From positions 1-64,000 of the forward strand of contig PDHQ01000107.1 in the NCBI GenBank assembly GCA_003339415.1: a stretch of DNA of 64,000 nucleotides, written 5' to 3'. This stretch comes from Ophiocordyceps camponoti-saundersi (nom. inval.) (taxonomy: Eukaryota > Ascomycota > Sordariomycetes > Hypocreales > Ophiocordycipitaceae). The notes under the pieces were generated by a model. It was not told where the DNA came from. It made no database searches and saw nothing but the letters and a program-made list of their open reading frames with translations. Positions 57,243 through 64,000 of this stretch are shown piece after piece (within the stretch, counting starts at the first letter, position 1; every line of letters begins with the position of its first letter). Made by a program: the position numbers and the translations under genes.

Positions 57243-58475
57243 ATGTCGACCGACCTCGAAGCCTTGTTAGAGCAGGGTTTACCATTGGCGCAGACCCTTA
57301 ACCTGGCGACGCGCGATGTACACGCTCGAGTCAATAAGCTCGTCGCGTCGAGGCTCACCCTCGCCGTTCCGCCTCGAGCGGATGACGCCTCGCTTTACCT
57401 GATGGGACTTCTCCACGTAGCTCCCATCTACGCGACGGTCGAGACCCTATGGCGCGACGAAGCCTCTTCTCGAGACGTCACCTCCCCCATCGGAACTCTG
57501 CTTCAATGCCTCCGTCTACCGGGCTTGATGCGCTCCCAGAGCATACGCCAGGACGTCGCTGCCCTCGCTGGCTGGGATGCGAACATGGTGGAAGAGAGGA
57601 TCCGGATAGCGGCTTCGGGTCCGGGTCATGTCACCAATTGGCTTGCTCATATTAGGCGGGTTGTCGAAGAACGGCCGCATGTTTTGGTGGCTTATGCTCA
57701 TATCTTGTTCATGGCCCTCTTCTCCGGCGGTCGATTCATCAATGCTCGTCTACAGGCTGCTGGGAATGAGTTTTGGGGGTCGTTGCGCGGTGGTTCTCGT
57801 CGTCATCATCATCACCGTCACTTCAATCCTCAGCATCATCGACAGTCTTCGGAGACCGATCCTCTCGACGAGGCAATGCCGCTACGCTTCTTCCGCTTTG
57901 ACGGCCCGGACGACGGCAATGACCTGAAGCACGAGTTCAAACGCTTGTTAGCTGAGTCGGAGGCTGTTCTCACTCACACGGAGAAGATGGAGATTCTTGA
58001 GGAAGCCTTCTGCATCTTCGACCACGTCGGCCTCCTCGTCGCTCAGCTCGATTCCGTCTGCGCATCCCTGAAGCGGAAATCACATCGTGAACCTTTTTCG
58101 TCCTCTCCAGCTTCGCCTGCAGCTCCCGCGCGCTCGTCTTCGGCGATCATCTCCGACTTCTTCCGCGAGGCTATCGGCTCGCGCATCCGGGATAGCATCG
58201 CCGTCACTCGTCAGCGATGGGATCACGAGTATCGACAACGACAACCGAAGACTGATGACCAAAAACCCGAAGATGATGATGCTGTTGCGTGCCCTGTTAA
58301 GGCCGCCGTACACTTCGATGAGACGACGTCGCCGCCGCCCCTGCCCTCCTCGCCCCCTACCGCCTTCTCCCCTCCTACAGGCTCATGGCTCATGTTCTTC
58401 GCTACTGCTGCCGCCCTTCTCTTCACTGCCTTGCTGGCTGGACGTTGGACTTCTGGTAATTGGTTTCGTGACTGA
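57243..58475 (+). CDS. heme-oxygenase-like protein with C-terminal membrane anchor
   Basis: Single exon, 410 residues. The all-helical heme-oxygenase fold begins LNLATRDVHARVNKL, with the His in the position of the proximal heme ligand, followed by DDASLYLMGLLHVAPIYATVE. The distal-helix segment LFSGGRFINARL resembles the fungal equivalent of GDLSGGQ. A His/Arg low-complexity insert (around 57795-57845) and a long Pro/Ser-rich linker precede a final hydrophobic segment (SWLMFFATAAALLFTALLAG) ending RWTSGNWFRD, a tail anchor typical of ER heme oxygenases. Whether it degrades heme (releasing iron, CO and biliverdin) depends on conserved contacts I cannot test here. Fungal members of this group are often annotated only as heme-oxygenase-like. 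Start chosen at MSTDLEALL after the C-rich leader. Confidence 0.82.
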   Translation: MSTDLEALLEQGLPLAQTLNLATRDVHARVNKLVASRLTLAVPPRADDASLYLMGLLHVAPIYATVETLWRDEASSRDVTSPIGTLLQCLRLPGLMRSQSIRQDVAALAGWDANMVEERIRIAASGPGHVTNWLAHIRRVVEERPHVLVAYAHILFMALFSGGRFINARLQAAGNEFWGSLRGGSRRHHHHRHFNPQHHRQSSETDPLDEAMPLRFFRFDGPDDGNDLKHEFKRLLAESEAVLTHTEKMEILEEAFCIFDHVGLLVAQLDSVCASLKRKSHREPFSSSPASPAAPARSSSAIISDFFREAIGSRIRDSIAVTRQRWDHEYRQRQPKTDDQKPEDDDAVACPVKAAVHFDETTSPPPLPSSPPTAFSPPTGSWLMFFATAAALLFTALLAGRWTSGNWFRD

Positions 58476-59177
58476 GGGGAGGCGTTTTTCCTGTTGAAGT
58501 CGGTCCTCGAGTTTTTGGCACGCTGGACAATGGTGCTTGGCGTTTTGGCGGCGAGTATCGTCGGACTTGTCCCTTTTCCTCCTATGAATACCTAGACAAA
58601 AGTCCTATGATCGCAGCAGTACATAGATGTTAACGAAAGAACCCGTCCTCGAGATACTGTTTTGTCGCTACCTCTTGTGTTGCTTAGGCCGTGCGATCCA
58701 TCATCCTGCTGCGTGGGAGTTGCTATCCTATAAGTGCAGCAATGCCGCTCCCAGGTAGCGAGCTCTATCTAGTATATTGGTTGTTATCAGAGGTGTACAC
58801 ACATGGAATACGATACACAGCTTTTCTTGAAGAGCTTCTGCGAAGCCTCTTGATTCATAAAGGGTTATATGACTGGTACGCCTTAAGATCACGCACCTGC
58901 TGGATGCTATTTGGCAATTTGCAGGCTGCTTTTACGGATATATACATATTTCCATATCCATATATGCGCACTGTCGTTTCTGACTACCACGGTGATGCGA
59001 CGACGATGAGCGAGACATTGCATTTACAAAGATATGCACCAAACGCGGCTCTTCCACATAAGGGGGCGTCGCCGCTCGACTCCCTCCCTTCCTGTGCGTG
59101 TGCGAAATTCGTGTTACCTCACAAATACCGCCGTCTCGTCCCATCACACTAATCACCGATCAGAGAAGCAGGCAAAA
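58476..59177. other. intergenic region
   Basis: About 0.7 kb, no supported gene. Open frames present lack domain features. It includes the promoter of the PP1 inhibitor gene. Confidence 0.5.
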
Positions 59178-59745
59178 ATGGCAGACAGTCAGCGGCAGCA
59201 ACAGCGCGCCGCGCCAACGGGGTCACAGACACAGACGACGACGGCGACGACGTCACAGTCGCGCGGCCTCACCGAGCCGCCGCGCACACTCTACCTGCGA
59301 GGCGGTGGTGGCACGGGCAACGGGCGGTCGGTGCAGTGGGCTGAAGATGTAGTTAACAACGAGGGTCTCGGGCGGAAGAGCTCCAAAGGTGAGGCTACTT
59401 TCCTCTCATCTCTCTTTGTGTTTGCCGTGTATAGAGCTGACGGGATCATTCTTTCTCTTTCTTCCAGTCTGCTGCATCTATCATAAACCAAAGGCCGTCG
59501 ACGAATCGAGCGACGAGTCCAGCTCGTCTGACTCCGACTCCGACTCCGACTCCGACTCTGGCGATGGGGCTGACGGAGACGATCGTCGCTCGGGGAAGAT
59601 GCCGGCTTGTGGTCATGGTCGGGGTCGTCGGCCTAATGATAAACGAGGGCGCAAACAGAAGCGGCCGCCTAGCCCGAACGCGTATGAGAAGGTGCCCAAA
59701 CAGAAACAGAAACCCAAGGCGGGGCCGGCGGAGACAAAGCAGTGA
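59178..59745 (+). CDS. YPI1: type 1 protein phosphatase inhibitor Ypi1 (inhibitor-3)
   Basis: Small nuclear regulator of PP1 (Glc7), the fungal counterpart of PPP1R11. Exons 59178-59388 and 59468-59745 give 162 residues; the 79-nt intron splits the Val codon of the signature. Seen: a Gln/Thr-rich N-terminus, the RVxF-type docking motif RSVQW, then the family hallmark WAEDVVNNEGLGRKSSK followed by CCIYHKPK, then an Asp/Ser acidic stretch (ESSDESSSSDSDSDSD), an ACGHGRGRRPNDKRGRK basic segment and PNAYEKVPKQK. The His and Cys residues usual for metal binding in the CCIYHK and CGHG parts are present. Length fits the family. Confidence 0.95.
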
Positions 59746-60055
59746 AGACACAAAACAGATTTCGGTCATTGGTTTGGGCGGTTGGTTCTTTGCTATATTT
59801 GGTCTTTTTTTCGGGACGTGGGCTGCGTCATTGCGAGCGACTATTCATCTCGGCAAAGCGAGCGGCGCGGGTATTTTGTTTTCTTGCTTTTACTACCTCC
59901 TTGCTGCTTGGCATGCTGATAGCCTCACGTTGATCAAGAACAATACCCGTCATAGGCGGCTACAGGAACGAAAGTAGGGAGTCGTGAGCTTCATGGTTCG
60001 GCCGTAAGAGAGTTTCCGCGCAGAGCTATGGGATAGAAACAGAGAGTAAAATAAC
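59746..60055. other. convergent 3' intergenic region
   Basis: 310 bp between two genes that point toward each other. Nothing recognisable beyond their 3' ends. Confidence 0.5.
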
Positions 60056-60607
60056 TCATGAAGAAGCTTTTTTCTTCTTGCCGGCGTCGACGACAAAGTA
60101 TCTGCCCGCTTTCTTCGATGCCGTCGCCAACGGATCCCAGTCCTTGATCTGAGGAGGAGACTCGTCCCTTACCCTGGTAGGGCGCTTATGATGACCGACG
60201 GGGACCTCCTTGGCGAGGGCAGGCTGCAAATCCGACAGTTTAACCGTCGTCTCCGAGTTGGCAACTTCCGTCTCGTCCCTGATGCTGCGGAGGGGGTCGA
60301 CGCCGGTAGTGTCGACGCTCTGGACGGCGCGTACGAAGCGCAGCTGGCTCTGAAGAGTGGCTATCATCGTCGACTCCTCCTGTTCCGACTTTGGGGGGGG
60401 AAGCGATGCGTGACGGAGAAGTTGACGCAGTCGTTCCGGCGAGATGGATTCCGTCTCTGACGCTGGCTCTGGGCCGCGGAGGGAGCGGACGGACCAGGTT
60501 GGTGAGGAGAGCAGCTGGCTTATCGGCGTCGTGGTGGTGACGAAGCGTGGGTGGTGCCGTGATCGAGGAGCTGACATGTGCCAGCGGAGACGTATTTGGG
60601 GGACCAT
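60056..60607 (-). CDS. gta3: mitochondrial glutamyl-tRNA(Gln) amidotransferase subunit (Gta3/GatC-like)
   Basis: Small subunit of the complex that converts mis-acylated Glu-tRNA(Gln) to Gln-tRNA(Gln) in mitochondria. 183 residues from ATG 60607, which gives a basic, hydroxylated presequence (MVPQIRLRWHMSAPRSRHH). Seen: TWSVRSL, then the GatC-like helical region LRQLLRHASLPPP, MIATLQSQLRFVRAVQSVDT and VDPLRSIRDET, corresponding to the DP/EP..vLRED core of GatC. The C-terminus ends KDWDPLATASKKAGRYFVV followed by lysines, typical of fungal Gta3. The frame extends upstream of the chosen start to 60955 but that part is low complexity. Confidence 0.85.
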   Translation of the reverse strand: MVPQIRLRWHMSAPRSRHHPRFVTTTTPISQLLSSPTWSVRSLRGPEPASETESISPERLRQLLRHASLPPPKSEQEESTMIATLQSQLRFVRAVQSVDTTGVDPLRSIRDETEVANSETTVKLSDLQPALAKEVPVGHHKRPTRVRDESPPQIKDWDPLATASKKAGRYFVVDAGKKKKASS

Positions 60608-61507
60608 CTGGAGAGGGTTTCTTTTCTTTCTGAGAGGATTGGTTGATCTTTGGGCTGGTAGGGAGGGAGGTGGGTGTAAGTGGATGGGGGTTTGGATGGG
60701 GTGACGAGATGGGGAGCGAATGTCGATGCCCAAATTACCTAAGCGTGGGGGGGGGGAGAAGCTGCATGGTGATGGGTTGCAGGCCTGTCGATGGATGGAT
60801 AGATGGATAGATTGATTGAGATTGATTGCTTTGACGTCATTGGAGTCTCTTTCTGTTATGATTGGGGGGGGAGTGAAATGGCAGAGAAGATGCTCTTGTT
60901 GACGGAGATGCTGTTTCTGCATCATGAGAAGCCATATGTAGATGGCCTCTACCAACCGTCAAACTGAGAGCCTACAGGCATGTGAGTGGCAGCACTTGGT
61001 CGAGAAGATGGGCATTTCTTTGCTTGGCCTGCATGGACTTTTTTTTCTTGTTTCAAAGCAGAGGATAATCTCGTCTAGGAAATGAGTCTTACTGCCCCCA
61101 CGATGTCAAGACACTGCCCATGAGGCGTATTCAGAACTCAGTCAATTACCGATCTAAACGACGGCGCCAACTTAGTAGTTGAAAACAAACATGGCTGGGA
61201 TGTTCGGCATTATGCGTGTGTGATGGACTGTATGCTTCTAGACTGAAGGAACACATACATATATACATACATACACACAGAGAAAGCCAGGAATTGGAAC
61301 TAATCGATCAGTTCAAGATATCCACGTTCATTAACCTCATCCGGAGACTCTAGCATCTCGCCGTCCCTCTACAAAGCACAACTAAGACTAATCTCGAATG
61401 GCATGTCTTGGACCATTGGCCATATGGCTTCCATAGCGGCGAATTGCATCGTAGTATAAAGAAGTAACGGTTCGTCAGCAGGGGTTGCATGCATTATCAC
61501 CTCATAG
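60608..61507. other. divergent intergenic region
   Basis: Shared upstream region of the leftward amidotransferase gene and the rightward oxidase gene. Contains G runs near 60747 and 60864, GATG repeats near 60795 and an ACATACATATATACATACATACA cluster near 61252. No supported gene. Confidence 0.55.
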
Positions 61508-62953
61508 ATGCAGTCAGTCATCATGGCTCGTACAACACTGCTCCTTTCTCTTCTCCTATCAACGTCGCTAGGCTGGACAATGGCCAACGACAAGAATGAG
61601 ACGACCTCTTTCGAGAAGTCATTCATCGTCAATCGTCCGAGTACGATCGGCACCTTACAGACGAAGAATAAGACGACGCCTTACGCCTTCTACCTGAAAG
61701 AACTCATCGGGAAGCAAATCAAGGATGGACAACCCCCGGTCGTCACGACCGATCCGAATCTTCTTGAGGAGACGGCCCGGAAGGCGATGAGTGAAAGAGG
61801 CTTCAACTACATTAGAGGCTCGGCCGGCGAGGGGGCGACGATGGATGCAAACCGTCTCGCTTTTCGCCAGTGGAAATTAGTGCCGAGGGTCTTGAGGCCT
61901 ACCACTCCGAGGAATTTGAGCGTGACGCTATTTGGAAGAACATATGGTTTGTTTTTTGGCCTTCTTCGCTTTCCCAGGTTGAGTCACGATGAGTAGAAAC
62001 GGCAGACTCTGACACATCCGGTGTGAATAGACACTCCGGTCATCATGGCTCCCATTGGCGTTCACTCTATATACCATCCTGATAAGGAGATCGGCACTGC
62101 CGAAGCCTGCGCAGCGCTTCATGTCCCTTTTACCCTCAGCACAGCTGCCACAACCAGCATCGAGGACCTTACCAAGGCGGTCCCTGATAGCTCAAAGTGG
62201 TTCCAGCTGTACTGGCCAGCAAGCGACGACATCACGGCTTCTATGCTGCGAAGGGCTCAGGAAAATAAGTTTGAAGTCCTCGTCGTTACACTCGATACCT
62301 GGACTCTGGGCTGGCGGCCACGAGACATCGACACGGCCAATAATCCCTTCAGTGTCGGTATAGGGGACGTGGTGGGCTTCCAGGACCCTGTCTTTAGAAG
62401 CAAGCTCAACAGCACTCCCGAAGACGACGTAGTATCGGCATCACGGAACTGGGTCGCCGAAGCTTTCCCCGGCACGAGTCACAGTTGGGACGACCTCGCC
62501 GTCTTACGCAAGCATTGGCAGGGACCGATCGTCCTCAAGGGCGTCCTGAGCGCCGAAGATGCTAAGCTAGCAGTCGAGCATAAGATGGATGGCATCATTG
62601 TCAGCACTCACGGGGGCAGGCAGCTAGATGGCGCCGTCGGTTCCCTCGACGCTCTTCCGGACGTGGTGGAGGCCGTCGGTGATAAAATCACAGTCATGCT
62701 CGACTCTGGGATCCGAACGGGGACCGACATCATCAAGGCATTGGCTTTGGGGGCAAAGGCCGTCCTTGTCGGTCGGCCGGTTGTGTACGGTCTGGGGATC
62801 AACGGCACAGCAGGGGCTCATGGTGTTTTGGCTGGCATCCTGGCTGATCTCGACCTTTCCATGGGCTTCATAGGGGCCAAGAACGTCTCCGAGCTGGGAA
62901 AGACGACTGTGAGGCGAGTCCAGGATCCAGCAGCCTATACGAAGCTCTTGTAG
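61508..62953 (+). CDS. FMN-dependent alpha-hydroxy-acid oxidase (lactate oxidase/monooxygenase-like) with signal peptide
   Basis: FMN enzyme of the glycolate/lactate oxidase barrel family, oxidising 2-hydroxy acids. Exons 61508-61946 and 62031-62953 give 453 residues; the 84-nt intron uses GTTTGT..TAG and restores the RTY-DTPVIMAPIG strand. Catalytic elements seen: MAPIG near 152, WFQLYWPAS (active-site Tyr), IVLKG (Lys), STHGGRQLDG (base His and substrate Arg) and MLDSGIRTGTDIIKALALGAKAVLVGRPVVYG (phosphate-binding Arg). No cytochrome b5 domain, so not flavocytochrome b2. The N-terminus, with an in-frame second ATG at 61523, has a hydrophobic stretch (TTLLLSLLLSTSLG) indicating secretion or vacuolar/ER delivery, unusual for the family. 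Confidence 0.88.
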
Positions 62954-63348
62954 TGTTGATTCCTTGGAGCATACCCCTTTTTCTCTGCCATTGGAGGTGG
63001 AAGAGTGCAAGTTTGAGGCCTGAAATTCAAGGCATTTCTAGTGTATATATTTCATAGTGCTTGACGAACCTCACAGCTTGTGACGTCACATGACATGCGA
63101 GTCGCACGTCCACGTATTGGTGGTACCTACAGGCTACCGTAGCGTCGGTGTCACTAACAGTTTCGGCTTTCGTCAGCAGAAGGCTAGCACAACAGCCTCG
63201 TCTCGACACCCAACGACCTCCCGCGAACTCACTACTCGCTGTCCACGTCCATCCCTTTCATCGCCCTCACCGCTCGTCATCCCAGGCCTGCAAGCGTAAT
63301 CATATCAAGCCGTATACTTCTCTCGCTCTCAAGTCAGATTCAGCCGCC
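62954..63348. other. intergenic region
   Basis: About 0.4 kb, ordinary composition, holding the 3' end of the oxidase gene and the pyrimidine-rich promoter of SEC17. Nothing else recognised. Confidence 0.5.
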
Positions 63349-64000
63349 ATGGCCCAGGATCCCCGCGCGCTGCTGCAAAAGGCACGTCATCGTCGCCCTG
63401 TCGCCCGCCTGCCTCTACTGACTCTTCCTTTCCCGCTTCTCATAGGCAGAGAAGGATTTGCAAAACGCCGGCAAGGGCTTGAGCTTCTTCGGTGGTCGAG
63501 AGGAAAAGTATCAGAATGCCGCCGACCTCTTCCTCCAGGCCGCCAACGCCTTCAAGATGCAGAAGCAAAGTCGGTCGTCGGCCGCCCCGCGCTTGGGAAC
63601 GACTCGCTGACCTGAAGATGCACACAGACCTCGAAGCTGGCAAGGCTTTTGAAGAGGCCGCCCGAGTACAAACGAGCAAGCTCAACGAACCCGACGACGC
63701 CGCCAATACTCTCGTCGATGCCTACAAGGCCTACCGCAAGGAAGATCCCAAGGCTGCCACGCGCTGCATCGAATTCGCCATAGACCGCTACTGTACAAAG
63801 GGCAATTTCCGAAGGGCCGCCTCGCACAAGGAAAGTTTGGGCGAGCTGTACGAGCAGGACCTAGGTGACACCAAAGCCGCTCTCGAGTGTTACGAGACCG
63901 CTGCTAGCTGGTACGAGGGCGATGGTGCCGCGGCGTGAGTTTAGGCTGGTTTTCCCTCGTGCTGGTGTCCGCCGCTAACCAGCAGCAGCCTCGCCAATAA
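63349..64000 (+). CDS. SEC17: alpha-SNAP Sec17, 5' part (window edge)
   Basis: SNARE-complex adaptor that recruits the Sec18/NSF ATPase for membrane-fusion recycling. Exons in the window are 63349-63381, 63446-63569, 63628-63934 and 63989 to the edge; the 3' part lies outside. Seen: MAQDPRALLQK, then AEKDLQNAGKGLSFFGGREEKYQNAADLF, AANAFKMQKQ, EAGKAFEEAARVQ, DEPDDAANTLVDAYKAYRKEDP-like segment and YCTKGNFRRAASHKESLGELYE, the helical TPR-like array of Sec17. The first intron has a GC donor (AAG|GCACGT) with a normal TAG acceptor and CTGAC branch; the frame and the conserved LLQKAEKD junction require it. The other introns are GT..AG. Confidence 0.95.

Noticed and set aside
1..64000. tRNA, rRNA or CRISPR loci
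   Set aside because: No cloverleaf-like sequence, rRNA-like segment or spaced repeat array was recognised on reading; a tRNA could still be missed without a covariance search.

Overview
The window is nuclear DNA of a filamentous ascomycete. Genes are GC-balanced and often split by short introns of about 50-210 nt with GT..AG borders and CTNAC-like branch points. Intergenic DNA is full of microsatellites and C/T homopolymers. A 21.4 kb AT-rich block carries the signature of repeat-induced point mutation (RIP). A secreted heat-labile-enterotoxin-A-like protein, plus a second diverged one, points to Hypocreales, perhaps an insect- or nematode-associated lineage. That placement is inference from gene content only.

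Layout. 0.2-0.9 kb: a secreted-protein gene broken by an in-frame TAG. 1.4-3.1 kb: M18 aspartyl aminopeptidase. 3.3-6.3 kb (minus): five-exon SPX-EXS phosphate exporter (Syg1/XPR1). 9.3-10.3 kb: conserved fungal protein. 11.4-13.4 kb: CAF-1 large subunit (Rlf2/Cac1). 14.3-16.3 kb: conserved acidic protein. 16.3-19.6 kb: low-complexity intergenic DNA. 19.6-21.5 kb: MFS transporter. 22.7-24.2 kb: rhodopsin-fold 7TM protein. 24.5 kb: a 10-N assembly gap flanked by two noisy copies of the same sequence. 24.9-25.5 kb (minus): secreted six-cysteine protein. 26.6-27.6 kb: enterotoxin-A-like ADP-ribosyltransferase. 27.6-28.6 kb (minus): PBP2-fold protein. 29.3-30.4 kb: RTA1-family membrane protein.

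31,123-52,538 is one nested transposon block. A Ty1/copia element on the minus strand has 296-bp LTRs and a perfect 5-bp target duplication (GCAAC). It was invaded by two plus-strand Ty3/gypsy chromoviruses of one family, each with 300-bp LTRs. All three are ruined by C-to-T and G-to-A changes at CpA/TpG, and no long open frame survives.

52.9-54.3 kb: second enterotoxin-A-like gene, lacking the catalytic signatures. 55.2-56.7 kb: DMT/EamA transporter. 57.2-58.5 kb: heme-oxygenase-like, tail-anchored protein. 59.2-59.7 kb: PP1 inhibitor Ypi1. 60.1-60.6 kb (minus): mitochondrial Glu-tRNA amidotransferase subunit (Gta3/GatC-like). 61.5-63.0 kb: FMN-dependent alpha-hydroxy-acid oxidase with a signal peptide. 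63.3 kb to the edge: alpha-SNAP Sec17, truncated by the window.

Housekeeping genes dominate both ends. The middle (about 24.9-54.3 kb) is an accessory compartment: secreted proteins, an ADP-ribosyltransferase pair and membrane export/stress proteins surround a RIPped transposon island, the layout expected of a fast-evolving effector neighbourhood.
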